From positions 84,076,696-84,140,695 of the forward strand of contig OX638132.1 in assembly GCA_951804985.1 (NCBI GenBank): a DNA stretch of 64,000 bases, given 5' to 3'. The notes under the pieces are model-generated. The model was not told the DNA's origin, ran no database searches, and worked only from the letters and a program-made list of their open reading frames with translations. This DNA comes from Dryomyza anilis (taxonomy: Eukaryota; Arthropoda; Insecta; Diptera; Dryomyzidae). Shown here one piece after another: positions 1-12,092 of this stretch (position 1 is the first letter of the stretch; the number at the start of each line of letters is the position of its first letter). Both the position numbers and the translations under genes were made by a program.

Positions 1-302
1 CAATACATTGCAGCAAGGATACGACTGATCCTGCCAAAACGAGAATACAAAAACAAGATCGAGAACAGATCAGCCAGAGGTCTGATACAAAAATAACAAC
101 GACTCAAAAAAAACCTTGTAAGAAATGTGTAAGAACAAGACTTAGGAGAAGAGAAGAAACATTTTTCTCGACAACATTTAGTATGCTGTTATATCTCTCT
201 GTGTAGTAATTTCGTTTGCTCATCATTACTTTTCCAATCATTTTGTGATAAAAATAGACATCACATAATAGACAGCACTCAGGCAGGGTTCTTTCCATTG
301 TG
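1..302. other. AT-rich left edge of window, no gene seen
   Basis: No family-specific protein signal. It lies just downstream (on the minus strand) of the stop codon of the LINE remnant at 325-1110, so part of it may be LINE 3' untranslated sequence, but no poly(A) or TAA tail marks the end of that element. The short open frames here are not convincing. Confidence 0.4.
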
Positions 303-324
303 CTGTCACCCAGTTCCCTGGTTT

Positions 325-1110
325 TTAATGAAATCTCTTAGATTTATTATCAAATCTAAGAAGACTGTTGGTGAATGCGGAGTGAAGCTGATCCTCTCTC
401 ATTACGTCTTTGCCAAAGATTTGACTCTTAATTCTAGAATATTTTGGACAGTCACTGAGATAATGCTCTGTGGTACCAGTTTCTTCGTAGCAGCCAGAAA
501 ATAAGGCGTTTTCAGCCAGACCGATTGCGTTTATATGTTTTCCACATGAGTTGTTTCTCGTTAGAGGTCCCGTCAGTGATCAGCACTAATTCTTATTTTA
601 AGAAAGTGGAAAAGTGGCCGATCTCTTAGTTATCGTCGGTGTCATGAGCTTGGAGAATCTGATTTGGTCTACTTCTGTTATCTGCTCTTGTGTGCCGTGG
701 TAACCCATTAGCTAATGGAGAGTTTACCCGTAGATGTAAGTAGCACAGGTTATGGTCCAACGGGAGAATCCTACAATCTAGCACATGCTAGTTCGCCAGA
801 TGTTTTATTATCCGAAAATGTTTTATGACTCGGCACCCAGATAAGTTTTCAAGACATTTCAGACCTAATCTGCATTGACATACAATTTGAATGAGACGAC
901 GGAGTTGTGAAAAGCCATAAAGCAGCTTGGCTGTCACTGCAAACAGATAAAGCTCTGTTTCGCCATGTATTATTTGCAATGTAGTCCATGACTAGAATCA
1001 ATACCGAGACATTGTCACCTATATCGAAGTGGAGTCTGCAGTCATCCGGTTCCACAAACACTCCAGTACCAGATCCCTGTTCGGTTTTGGTGCCATCGTT
1101 GGATATACGC
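325..1110 (-). pseudogene. Decayed non-LTR retrotransposon ORF2 3' end (RNase H plus C-terminal Cys/His region)
   Basis: This is the end of a LINE reverse-transcriptase polyprotein. Reading the minus strand from about 1110 downward one sees NDGTKTEQGSGTGVF, the start of an RNase H domain with its first catalytic Asp (codon 1095-1097). SDSQAA follows near 940, the third-strand Asp motif. Further on is a weakly preserved stretch (HNLCYLHLRVN), then LTRNNSCGKHINAIGLAEN and a C-terminal C-x-E-E-x-x-x-T-T-E-H-x-x-x-x-C-P pattern at about 420-510. The protein ends at a stop codon at 325-327. RNase H removes the RNA strand during retrotransposition; the Cys/His tail is typical of ORF2 in insect LINEs. 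At least two frameshifts separate the pieces, and the segment that should carry the catalytic Glu is out of frame. It is a 5'-truncated dead copy, distinct from the LINE at 57.9-61.3 kb, whose C-terminus is missing. Confidence 0.8.
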
Positions 1111-1116
1111 TAACAG

Positions 1117-1500
1117 TCAGTCGTTAGCCAGGTTGGCATTCTTAAAAATTCGTCTTGGTAATACTACTGTATGCAGGTGTCTAATGGAGTCTCGAATGCA
1201 ATGTCAGATATATCCTTGTTTTAATCTCCAGCAACTATGCATAAAATAGTGTTAAAAAAGAATTCCTAATAATTATATTAGACCTGCTCTAGTTAGTATT
1301 TCAGAAAGAAATTTTAATAAAGGAAAACTGTCCAGCATTTTAACTATTTCTCAATTATAGAAAAGAAACGGAGTAATAATAATATTTAAAACAAAGTGAA
1401 ACTCTTTCATACTTTCGTAATCCCCGTGTTGTAAGGAGTAAGGAATTGGGAAGGGACATTTCTAATTCCGAACTCCGAACATTTTGTACATAAAGTAGCA
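1117..1500. other. AT-rich spacer, nothing recognised
   Basis: Plain AT-rich DNA between the LINE remnant and the minisatellite. No open frame, inverted repeat or tandem repeat of note. Confidence 0.5.
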
Positions 1501-1502
1501 TC

Positions 1503-2890
1503 CATGGCTCAGTGGTTAGTGCGCTGGACTACGTTCAAATTTGGGATTGGGACTGCCAACAGCTAGTAGGAGAAGAAGTTTTTCTTATATGCGGAATGTG
1601 AAGACATTCATATTTGGGATTGGGACTGCCAACATCTAGAAGGAGAAACATTTTTTTTATATGCGGAATGTCTTCAGTTCAAATTTGGGATTGAGACTGC
1701 CAACAGCTAGAAGAAAAAGACATTTTTCTTATATGCGGAATGTTATGACATTCAAATTTGGGATTGGGACTGCCATCATCTAGAAGGAGAAGAAGTCTTT
1801 TATATGTGGAATGTCTTCAGTTCAAATTTGGAATTGGGACTGCCAACATCTAGAAGAATTTTCTTTTATTATATGCGGAATGTCTTCTGTTCAAATTTGG
1901 GATTGGGACTGCCAACTTCTACAAGGAGAAGAAGTTTTTTTATATGCGAAATTTCTTCAGTTCAAATTTGGGATTGGGACTGCCAACATCTAGATGGAGA
2001 AGAAGTTTTTTTTAAATGCGGAATGGGAAGACATTCATATTTGGGATTGGGACTGCCAACATCTAGAAGGAGAAGATGTTTTTTTATATGCGGAATTTCT
2101 TCAGTTCAAATTTGGGATTGAGACTGCCAACAGCTAGAAGAAAAAGACATTTTTCTTATATGCGGAATGTGATGACATTCAAATTTGGGATTGGGACTGC
2201 CATCATCTAGAAGGAGAAGAAGTCTTTTATATGTGGAATGTCTTCTGTTCAAATTTGGGATTGGGACTGCCAACATCTAGATGGAGAAGAAGTTTTTTTT
2301 AAATGCGGAATGGGAAGACATTCATATTTGGGATTGGGACTGCCAACATCTAGAAGAACTTTTTTTTTATTATATGCGGAATGTCTTCTGTTCAAATTTG
2401 GGATTGGAACTGCCAACTTCTACAAGGAGAGGAAGTTTTTTTATATGCGGAATTTCTTCAGTTCAAATTTGGGATTGGGACTGCCAACATCTAGATGGAG
2501 AAGAAGTTTTTTTTAAATGCGGAATGGGAAGACATTCATATTTGGGATTGGGACTGCCAACATCTAGAAAGAGAAGAAGTTTTTTTATAAGCGGAATTTC
2601 TTCAGTTCAAATTTGGGATTGGGATTGCCAACATCTAGATGGAGCAGAAGTTTTTTTAAATTCGGAATGGGAAGACATTCAGATTTGCGATTGGGACTGC
2701 CAACATCTAGAAGGAGAAGAAGTTTTTTATATGCGCAATGGAAAGACATTCATATTTGGGATTGGGACTGAAAATATCTAGAAGTAGAAGAAGTTTTGTG
2801 TGCTTCGCCACCTCTCGGAAACAAGAGCTTCGAGAGTAGGATATATGAGGAATGTCTTCAGTTCAAAATTGGGATTGGGACTGGGATAAA
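1503..2890 (+). repeat. ~72-bp minisatellite (about 17-18 units) amplified from a tRNA-derived SINE
   Basis: The motif TTTGGGATTGGGACTGCCAA recurs every 70-77 bp from about 1540 to 2770. Each unit runs TTCAAATTTGGG...CTGCCAACATCTAGAAGG...TTTTTTTATATGCGGAATG. The left edge (1503-1530) reads GGCTCAGTGGTTAGTGCGCT, the A-box region of the SINE found at 37226. The unit itself aligns with the stretch of that SINE from its B-box (GTTCAAACCTGG) through AACAACATCT...TTTTTGTATACCGC. Near 2800-2840, CCTCTCGG...CGAGAGTAGG resembles the following SINE body. Hence the array sits inside a SINE copy and is a tandem amplification of its B-box segment. Long overlapping open frames (for example 2281-2781) are by-products of the repeat period. 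Confidence 0.85.
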
Positions 2891-3300
2891 AAAGGTCTCT
2901 TAACTTGACATTGGGAACTGGCAATAAATAATAGGTCCTATAATTTTAACGATGCATAACTCAAATTATGCGATAGAGTTTTGTAAAGTTTTCCAGAGCT
3001 GTTTATTACGAACTCAACTTTGTATTTGGAAGAGAAATTTCAGTAACGGAAAATATTACCTACCATTTTCAATTACCGATTTTAAAATTTTCATGCAACT
3101 TCATTTTCAAAGACACTTCTAATATTTTCATATTTATTTATATTAAAGTTATTTTAGATGTTTTACTAAATCTTATTAGCTTGTTTGAGTTAGTTCCTGT
3201 TCAGAACTGAACAATACCATTTATTGAATTAAAGAATAAACCAAGTGCTTGTGCAAAATATCAACCGATTTCGGGTAATGTACCTAAAACTTTGGTATTC
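2891..3300. other. AT-rich spacer
   Basis: No recognisable feature apart from general AT richness. Confidence 0.5.
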
Positions 3301-4330
3301 ATTACGATAACTCGTTTTTCGTTGTTTTGGCTTTATTACGAGTATCAGTCAGAATGTTTGTGTGTGTGTGTGTGTTTATGGCTACAACTTACAACAACAC
3401 CGAAAACAAACACAGAAAACAGCAAAAACTTTAGCTATAAAAAACATTTGCCTGAAGTAGCAAACGCTCACTAACTCGGTAGGTAGGGCGGTCGGTTGCT
3501 CGCTGGGTTGGTAGTTTCAATGTTGGCTCACTCCCCAAATACGACGCATTAGTACAAGAGGAGTTGTTTGTATACCCAACGGAACGTGGTGCAGCGTGCA
3601 TTGGATCGAAATCCTTTTATTAACAACAACAACAACAACAACAAAAACAAAATAAGAAGCACAACAACATTACGTAGTATTCCAAGCAACCTTTTGCGAA
3701 ATTCTTTTTAAAATCCAAAACGAGAAACGACCACAATACGAAACCCAAAAGTGTTTATTTTTTAATGAGCAAACAGCAAGTAAAACAATGGAAAAAAACG
3801 AGTAAAAATACGAATGCAAACAGCAGAAAATGTCCCGAAAATGAATTGGATAAACCAGACCAACACAAGAGGCAGCACCGTCGCGTCGTCGTCTAACAGA
3901 CCGAAAGATTCAATCTCGAAAATTTCGCACCAAACACACTCCGAAGCAACAAAACTAAATGAATACGAACTAAAAATTGAATTCGCCAAAAAACATAGAA
4001 GAAATCTTCATTCATTCATTCGTGTTGGCCACATTCAAAAATGTAAACCAACCTTAAAGCGCGTCATAGTCAGGCACACCATACACTTCCGCCAGCACCA
4101 CCGAAATCACCCACCGGACAACGCTGTGCTCGTCTATTTTCACCACAGTAATTCACCACAGACGTTCTCATACCACACCGTAGCACATCCATGGGGCTAA
4201 ATGTTTGCAAGGTTTAGGGTTGAGTGGGTTGTAAACATACTTCGCTCAGACGGTTGTTGATTTTGGATTTAGCATTTGTGATGGGGGGTGATGAGGACGG
4301 AGTTTTGTAACAGCTGATGCTTAGATGATA
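3300..4330. other. Complex, GC-richer island with (TG)n and (CAA)n microsatellites
   Basis: The island holds a (TG)n run near 3358-3374, a (CAA)n run near 3624-3648, and a 128-codon plus-strand open frame at 3814-4200 that I do not recognise. The frame is rich in Asn, His, Lys and Ser, has no signal peptide or domain, and a 75-codon frame opposes it on the minus strand. Base composition and CAA runs recall untranslated exons or regulatory DNA of fly genes, but no promoter or splice site can be fixed. A coding role is possible but unsupported. Confidence 0.35.
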
Positions 4331-4718
4331 GACACTGTTAAAGAAAGTTTCTGTTAAGTGTAACGCTTTTAACAGAGGCAGAGCGAAACAGAGAGGTACC
4401 GTGCATTTTTAAAACAGATACAGTGGACAGTTTTTACAGTGGACAAGTTCGAAAGCACTATAAGAAATTTAGAAAAATACGAAATTTTCAAGTAGAGACA
4501 TTTTGATAGAAGGTGTATTGCAGATAGTAAGATTTATAAATGTTATAATCAGTATTTAATGAACTATAAATATATTATAGATGTTCGTCAAAAGTAGTCG
4601 CCCGGTCATCAGGGTTTACAAATCCCGAAAAATAACCGATGATAACGTGGTTTCAATAAACTAACAGAAAGACAGTCGAACGGATTGTCGGCGTAGCATA
4701 ATATTATATTCTTTTCTA

Positions 4719-4910
4719 CACACAGAAAAAAATGCCCGCAAATCCCATTAAAATTGGTCAATAGGACAGTTATTGATTTAATAGTATACAAAAAATAAAT
4801 CTTTTCATATAAACTCAATACCATTTTCTAGTATTTAATGGTATTTTCCGATTAAAATAATAATTTATCCTACTATAAACTATTATTTATATAGTATTTT
4901 TTTCTGGGTG
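4719..4910. mobile_element. Short MITE with CACMCAGAAAAAAA ends and TA target duplication
   Basis: Left end TA|CACACAGAAAAAAA, right end TTTTTTTCTGGGTG|TA, so inverted ends of about 14 bp with one mismatch and flanking TA. The interior is AT-rich and partly palindromic around ATTGATTTAATAG / CTATTATTTAT. The same terminal motif is used by the larger MITEs at 20849, 34114, 38924, 45801 and 49312, so they belong to one Tc1/mariner-like terminal group. Confidence 0.6.
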
Positions 4911-5956
4911 TAGATCAAAAATCTTAAAACAATGTTGAATAGTATAATAGTTAAGTAGTAAAAAAAAAAAAATCATAGTTGCAATAATAATAATTAATGT
5001 TCAATTTTTCTATGACCGTGGCTGAAGTGCCAAAAACTTCAAGACTCAAATCAGAGCTACTAAATCCATAGGAGTTCCTATTGATTCAACGATTTTTTAC
5101 AAATAAAATTAGTCAATCGGATTTTTTCTATTAATATTATAGTGTAGGAACTATTAATTTTATATTGGCGTCACACTATTGATTTTAATAGTTTTCACTA
5201 TTAAAAATTAATATGATGTCCTTTTAATACTGAAATGTTCTTATCTTATTCTATTGTATCAATGTGATAAAATTATTAATTAAATAATTCAGACTATTGT
5301 TTCAAATATATTACAATATAAATTCAATAGTTTAAAGCATTTAAATGTTATATTAAATCACATTATTTTTAAATGATATAACTCTTAAATTCTTATGGAA
5401 AAATACTATTGAAAAATACTATTGAATAGTTTTTTCATATTAATTCAATGACATATTCAAAAATACTTATAATTTTAATTGTATGCTGAAAATTATTGGA
5501 AAGCTAAATATATAAACGAATCAATAATATTAAAATATTATATATTATTAAATTCTGCATACCAAAAAAAATATTTTTACAATATACATAAATATATATA
5601 TATATATATATTAATATATTATTAATAAAATGTATCACTACAACATATTTGCTCGGCATCCTTGATTTTTTCCGTGATATAATATTTCCTTGAAGTAAAA
5701 AAACATAAATATTAAATCATTAGTATGGTTCATATAACATATTTAATATATTATTTATTCTATTAGAATAAAATGACTAAACTAAAACGAGTACAAGTAA
5801 GTATATATTTTTATTGAATTTCAGATCAATTTAATAAATACATTTTTGTAATTTTAATAAAAAAAATGTATTAAAAAAACGTTCAAAAAAAATCAATTTA
5901 GTTTCAATTTTAGTCATTTGATTCAAGATTGTGAATAAATGATCTGTAGCAAATGA
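4911..5956. other. AT-rich low-complexity stretch with (TA)n
   Basis: Very AT-rich DNA with many ATTGAAT and AATATT words and an uninterrupted TA run at about 5594-5611. No coding signal. Confidence 0.5.
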
Positions 5957-6027
5957 GGTTGATAGCGTAACGGTGAGAACGCAGGTCTTGTACCCGGGAG
6001 TTGTGGGCTCAAATACCAGAAGAAACA
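5957..6027 (+). pseudogene. tRNA-like relic or SINE head
   Basis: TAGCGTAACGGTGAGAACGC fits an RNA polymerase III A-box, and GGGCTCAAATACC, about 40 bp on, fits a degenerate B-box. A clean cloverleaf with a 7-bp acceptor stem could not be drawn, so this is read as a decayed tRNA-derived element rather than a tRNA gene. A mini-me-like repeat begins directly after it. Confidence 0.4.
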
Positions 6028-6039
6028 TTAATTTTTTAT

Positions 6040-6812
6040 TTTTTATACCCTACACCTATGAGGTACAGGGTATATTAAGTTTGTGCATATATTGTAACGC
6101 CCCTTAGGAGGCGTGTCCGGTATGGAAAGGTATATATATTCTTGATCAGCATTACTGCCCGAGTCCGTTTAGCCATGTCCGTCAGTCGTTCTGTCCGTCT
6201 TGCTGTCTTGCTGTCCGAATACAGAATAACTTGAGAAATACTGATCAGAATGCGATGAAATTTCGTATCAATATATTTTAGCCAAAAGTAGGAACTGAGT
6301 TTGAAAATGAGCCAAATCGGTCAACGGACACGCCCACCTCCCATACAAGTCACTTTTATATAACTCTTTAGGAACTAATAACTCGAAAAGTATTCAAGAT
6401 ATAGTTATAAAATTTAAAACATATTGTTATAATTCATACAAAAATATGTGGTCCAAAAATGGGCAAGATCCGCCCACCTTTTTTTTTCATTATTTCCCGG
6501 GTTTTCATAGTGGAAATTTGATCCGTAAATTATTAAAATCAAATCTATGAAATATTCTCCTTACACAATTTTTGAATATAGGCGTGGTCCGCCCATTTAC
6601 ATTTTTCTAATTTTTTGTATTAGTTTTTTATACTTTTATATCAATTTTTTAAATTATGGGGATATAAGATGTAAATTTCTGATTTGTGAATAATATTCTG
6701 AGGGTGGGGAGGTTCAGTATAATTAAAAACTTTAAAATTAAGATGTACAATTAAATATCCCACCAATGGTGTAGGGTATTCCATAGTCGGGCCCGATCGA
6801 CTATAAAAATCC
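6040..6812 (+). mobile_element. mini-me/DINE-1-like dispersed repeat, copy 1
   Basis: It starts TATACCCTACACCTATGAGG and carries CTTGATCAGCA, then a (GTCY)n tract (GTCCGTCTTGCTGTCTTGCT), and ends ...GGTGTAGGGTATTCC...CGACTATAAAAATCC. Internal TACCCTACACC and GGTGTAGGGTA form an inverted pair. Copy 2 (15481-16243) is close to identical over its whole length. The (GTCY)n plus TA-rich core layout is that of mini-me/DINE-1 repeats known in Drosophila; that family name is an inference from layout. It is non-coding. Confidence 0.7.
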
Positions 6813-7011
6813 ACCCCATGTGACCTAACTTTCCCAACTCGTTTTTAACTAAATATGTATATCAAAATTATACATATTATAGATTAAATAGACGAATATG
6901 ATTCAAAAGTTTTAGACAGTTTAATGATATTTTTAATTTATATAGACGCATACTAATTAATAACCAGTTGGGAAGGTTAGATCACATGGGAAATTTTAAA
7001 GTAGGTGATAG

Positions 7012-7345
7012 TTAGGATTATCAAATTATAGTCGGTTTAAGCCGACTATAAATATCCTACACATATGTGTGGTTACCATTCAAAGTGGTATATAGGTCAC
7101 CAGGGTATACGAATCCTGAAAATAACTACAAACTTTCAATCTCTGAAGAATTTCCACCCATATTTACAAATAGGTAGGTGTACCGAATTTCAATTTTTTT
7201 TTTTGGGAGTCTTTTCGCGGGAAAACATTATTTTCATGTATTTGAGCATGAAGTCAATATATATTTGACCAAAAAAGTTTACCTAAGCACGTATATAAAA
7301 CGCATACGAAGTGAGTTAGGTAGTCTTATTAAGGGATATCCTTAT
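7012..7345 (-). mobile_element. mini-me-like repeat, partial copy
   Basis: It begins TATAGTCGGTTTAAGCCGAC, then TATCCTACACATATGTGTGG and CACCAGGGTATACGAATCCT, and matches 42000-42320 almost base for base. The (GTCY)n end present in that copy is missing here, so this is truncated. It follows copy 1 after about 200 bp of AT-rich DNA. Confidence 0.65.
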
Positions 7346-8280
7346 AAAACACTGATCAGAAATGCATAAAGTTTCTTTATGTAGAAAAAAAACTCTCCCT
7401 GACACTGATACTAAATGGGGTTTTCAGGGATACTTCATTTTACAACACGATTACCACAGCAATAAAAAATAATACATATTTCCTCAGCATGAAATATATT
7501 GAACTTCTACACATGTTTTAAAACCACAATTGTTTTTTAGTTATACTATTTATTTTATGGATTTTATTGTTTCTATTGGATGCAAATATTAAATATGAAA
7601 TATATATATATAAGTTTAAAGTTTAAATATGATAAACTAAACACTATTGAATTAATGTTCGTCACCTTATTAGCTAAACAATAGTACGAAATACTACAAA
7701 ACTATTGAATTAATGGGAAAAACTATTGTTTCGTGTCCTATAGAATATCGAAAAGATGTACTGGGATTTGACAAAAAAAAAGTATTTGTTTTAGTTCAAC
7801 AAAATTTGTATATATTGAATTCGATTGAAATTGAAAAATGAAATTCGGGAACAGCTATAACTATTAATTTTAATTTTTTGTTTCAACAAAATTTGAATAC
7901 ATTGATTTCATATTGAAAAATTGAATTCTGGAACAGCAAATAAAACAATTATATTGAATACGATTTAAAATTTAAATGCTATTTTGGTCGTGGATGAAAT
8001 AGTCGGGACTAATTAGAATATATTTTTCATTAAATTAATGAAATAGTTTTCTATAATTTTGTGATATATTGTTAAATTTATCTTTTATTTTTTTAAAATT
8101 GGCATTTGTCTATTTTTCGGCTATAACACCTCAAAATTAACGATAAATGGAAAAAGTAAATTAAAATTTATAAGGATTTTAAATGTGAGTTTCCAGAAAA
8201 AGGCGAACAAAGTTTTAATGATTGTGATCAGAAAGTTTGACTTTAATACAGTATATTTTTTAATAAAGTAATGGCTTCTT
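7346..8280. other. AT-rich spacer
   Basis: Long AT-rich stretch with recurring AACTATTGAATTAATG words around 7650-7720 and 7800-7990. Nothing coding or clearly mobile is seen. Confidence 0.45.
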
Positions 8281-9535
8281 GATACATCACTTGGTTTTCT
8301 TTACATTTCATCCAAAGACCACAACACTTAACTGCGGCATATTACCTGACAGATTAAAAACCTGCCCGCCCGAAAAGTTTTTTCATTACTACTTCTGCTA
8401 CTTAAAGAAAACTACTTTCCAAAGAGTTTTGTAAATTTATTGACACTTTCGTGCACCTGTGTCACAAAATTTATTACAATTTGGCACAAAATCACATGGT
8501 ATTTGTTCGTGCGTTGTTAACAAAATCTGTTAAAAACTAAAAAGTTTTGAAAAAAAAACCTTAAAAATAACACTCTGGATTATGCGGCAAATCAAAGAAA
8601 TCCCAAAACAATTAGAATTTTTAGCAGGCCAATTAAAACTTCAATGATAAGAACAGCAGCAGCTAGCAGCAACACGTTTGGTTGCCACTCTCAACGATGT
8701 GTCAATTGTCAAGTCAATTCGAGCCAAGTCGTATCGAGAACTTTCGGGACAAAACAAAAACAATAACAACACACAATAGGTGCGGTGAAAAACGTCAACA
8801 GTTCTTCTGTTAGAAAGTTAGCAGTTAGTATGCTCTGTAGCTCTCTTAAATTGCAGCTCATATAGCAGCCGAGAACAGGACAATTGTTGCCACCCACAAT
8901 AACAATGGCTGGCAACACAGCTACCACATTTTATGCATTGGCCAACAAACAGCTGTATGTTGCACAGTCGACATCTCTGGCTGGCTGTCTGTTCGACTGC
9001 TACAACTTGCTACGCAGACATTCAGCTGTTTGTCCCGCTTTTATTCGCCCTTCGCAGGCAGCACCTTCCACTCCTTCCTATTTTTCTGCTGCAATTTCAT
9101 CTTTTTCTTCTTCTACTTTACACATCCTTCGTGACGCTCTGTTGTTTACTTGGTTTGCAGCAAATGTTTAGCCGAGTTATCAGTCGGCACGTTTTGCGTG
9201 TTGTTGTCTGTTGCTGCCTGCCTCGTGCTGTCGCCCTGCTATTTTGCGCATCATGGCGCTCAACACTGAGCCATGACAATGAGCTTCGTGCTTCGTTGTT
9301 TTACAACGATCCCCTTTGCGAATGGCGCTCCGCAAAGGGGTTCGTTTTACTGGCAGAGGTCGCCGTTTTGCAGTGCTTTTGGTTGTTTGGGTGGCATTAC
9401 TGGCTGCAAGGTGGCGCCCATTGCACGTTATTTGTGCGGCTTGTTTATGGCGGGCGTTGGACATGCTCGTTACTGAGACGAATCTTGCCTTCGTTGCTTC
9501 GTTACACTGAAAATAAAAATTTATATATGTAGAAT
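8281..9535. other. Large complex island, unrecognised open frame
   Basis: This has the most balanced base composition of the left half. A 199-codon plus-strand frame (8933-9532) is the longest outside transposons. Its translation is unusually rich in Leu, Cys and Trp and matches nothing I know, while a 94-codon frame opposes it, which argues that both are chance frames in GC-rich DNA. CCCCTTTGCG at 9311 pairs with CGCAAAGGGG about 12 bp later, a perfect 10-bp stem. Candidate roles are regulatory DNA or an untranslated exon; neither is shown. Confidence 0.35.
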
Positions 9536-9544
9536 TTATGGCAG

Positions 9545-11180
9545 AATTTAATCATTTCACTAAAAAATAAAATTTCCAATATAAATTAAATTTTTCTCTA
9601 AAAATTCCTATTTTAATTTAAAGTTTAAATTTCTACTAAAAATTAAAATGTACAACCAAATTTAAATTTTTAACTTAAATTTAAATTTTTCACTAAAAAT
9701 TAAATTTTTCACTGAAAATTCAATTTTTCACTAAAAATTTATGTTTTATCACTATCACTAAAAATTCAATTTTTCACTAAAAATTTAAATTTTCACTATA
9801 AACTTAAATTTTCAATATAAACTCAAATTTTCACTAAAAATTCAAAATTTCACTAAAAATTTAAATTTTTCACTAAAAATTCAAAATCAATAAAAAATCA
9901 ATTTTTCACTAAAAATCAATTTTTCACTAAAAAATCAATTTTCACAAAAAAAAAAAAAAATTTCATTAAATTTCAATTTTTCACTAAAAATTCAAATTTT
10001 CACTAAAAAATTCCATTTTTCACTAAAAATTAAATTTTTCACTAAAAATTAAATTTTTCACTAACAATTAAATTTTTCACTATAAATTCAATTTTTCACT
10101 TTAAATTCAACTTTTCACTAAAAATTCAAATTTTCACTAAAAATTCAAATTTTCACTAAAAATTCAAATTTTCACTAAAAAAATTCAAATTTTCACTAAA
10201 AATTCAAATTTTCACTAAAAATTCAATTTTTCACTAAAAATTCAATTTTTCACTAAAAATTCAATTTTTCACTTTAAATTCAACTTTTCACTAAAAATTC
10301 AAATTTTCACTAAAAATTCAAATTTTCACTAAAAATTCAAATTTTCACTTAAAATTCAATTTTTCACTGAAAATTCAAATTTTCACTAAAAATTCAATTT
10401 TTCACTAAAAATTCAATTTTTCACTAAAAATTCAATTTTTCACTAAAAATTCAATTTTTCACTAAAAATTCAATTTTTCACTAAAAATTCAATTTTTCAC
10501 TAAAAATTCAATTTTTCACTAAAAATTCAATTTTTCACTAAAAATTCAATTTTTCACTAAAAATTCAATTTTTCACTGAAAATTCAAATTTTCACTAAAA
10601 ATTCAATTTTTAACTAAAAATTCAATTTTTCACTAAAAATTCAATTTTTCACTAAAAATTCAATTTTTCACTAAAAATTCAATTTTTCACTAAAAATTCA
10701 ATTTTTCACTAAAAATTCAATTTTTCACTAAAAATTCAATTTTTCACTAAAAAATCAATTTTTCACTAAAAATTCAATTTTTCACTAAAAATTAAAATTT
10801 TTTCATAAAAATTCAATTTTTCACTAAAAATTCAATTTTTCACTAAAAATTCAAAATCAATAAAAAATCAATTTTTCACTAAAAATCAATTTTTCACTAA
10901 AAAATCAATTTTCACAAAAAAAAAAAAAATTTCATTAAATTTCAATTTTTCACTAAAAATTCAAATTTTCACTAAAAAATTCCATTTTTCACTAAAAATT
11001 AAATTTTTCACTAAAAATTAAATTTTTCACTAACAATTAAATTTTTCACTATAAATTCAATTTTTCACTTTAAATTCAACTTTTCACTAAAAAATCAATT
11101 TTTCACTAAAAATTCAATTTTTCACTTAAAATTAAAATTTTTTCATAAAAATTCAGTTTTTTAATTTAAAATTGTATTTT
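9545..11180. repeat. 19-bp satellite array (AATTCAATTTTTCACTAAA)n with internal ~260-bp duplication
   Basis: About 85 tandem units of 17-20 bp; the 19-bp form dominates and is nearly perfect from 10370 to 10740. Edge units are diverged (AAATTT and AAATTAAA variants), as expected for an array homogenised in the middle. A block around 9861-10120, containing irregular units and an A15 run at 9946-9960, recurs at about 10831-11089 with an A14 run at 10916-10929, an offset of 969-970 bp. It is a recent segmental duplication inside the array. Confidence 0.95.
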
Positions 11181-12060
11181 CACTAAAAACTATAACTTTT
11201 ACCAGTGCATAGCAAAACAATCAATTGATGTTGCCACCTTTTAACGTTTTTGTTAGTATCTCATTATGCGCTGCCACCTCTACTTGATTTGAGAGTTTTC
11301 CAACACTCTGACTTTAGTTTTAACTCTGGCATGGTTTCACTATTTTCGCATCGCACCCACCGCATTGCCGCTCAGTGTTTAGATGCACACGTGTGTTAAT
11401 TTCTCTCTCTCTCGTTGTCCTCCTTCACTTCTTGTGGTTGCACTTAATTTATTTTGTTACCTTGCTGCATGCTTCATTTTGCGCCATTTTTACAAGCCAT
11501 GCATTTGATGGCCAGTTGGCAATTTTACTGCTTGTTTTCATGCAGCCAGCCTGCAGCCACCTTGTTGCAATGCTGCCATTGCCATTGCCTCTGCTTTTGA
11601 TACATCTGTCACTCGGCGACGCCATTTTGTAGTGATGTCGGTCGGGCGCTCACTGCGGGCTGCCCGAGGGTAGGTGTTAAAATGGCGCGTGTTAAAAGTT
11701 ACACCTTGCAATTGAATTTCATTGGAATTTTACACCAAGCCAGCCAGCAACTGACTGAGAGTAAGTGTTGGTAAAGAACTCTATAACGTAAGTGTGCCAG
11801 CTGCAACACCTAAACCTAATACAATAATTTCAGATTTTCTTTAAAATTACGAATGCTGTAGAATAAAGCGCATGGCAAATGGTATTTTTACACGAATTGT
11901 GGCTGGTCGTTGTATTTAGACGAAACTTTATTATTTAGCGTATTCACAGCTTAATGGTATTGATACGACATTGTGTGTATATGACAGTACGACAAATTCA
12001 CAGTGAGCGCCGTTTTTCTGTTTGTTGACATTCGAAATGTTAACAAATGATTTAACCATC
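11181..12060. other. Complex island, no gene confirmed
   Basis: GC-richer DNA immediately right of the 19-bp satellite. An 85-codon plus frame at 11375-11632 is hydrophobic but opens with no recognisable signal or domain, and a CTCTCTCTCTCG run precedes it. No splice or promoter evidence. Confidence 0.35.
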
Positions 12061-12092
12061 AAAAAATACAGATGACTTTTATAAATTAAGGC

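Noticed and set aside
1804..2781. Several long plus-strand frames with WDWDCQHL repeats
   Set aside because: By-products of the ~72-bp minisatellite; no start context or unique sequence.
8933..9532. 199-codon open frame, longest outside transposons
   Set aside because: Leu/Cys/Trp-heavy translation, no domain, opposed by a 94-codon frame; typical of chance frames in GC-rich DNA.
9545..11180. CRISPR-like array
   Set aside because: Units are contiguous without unique spacers, and the genome is eukaryotic.
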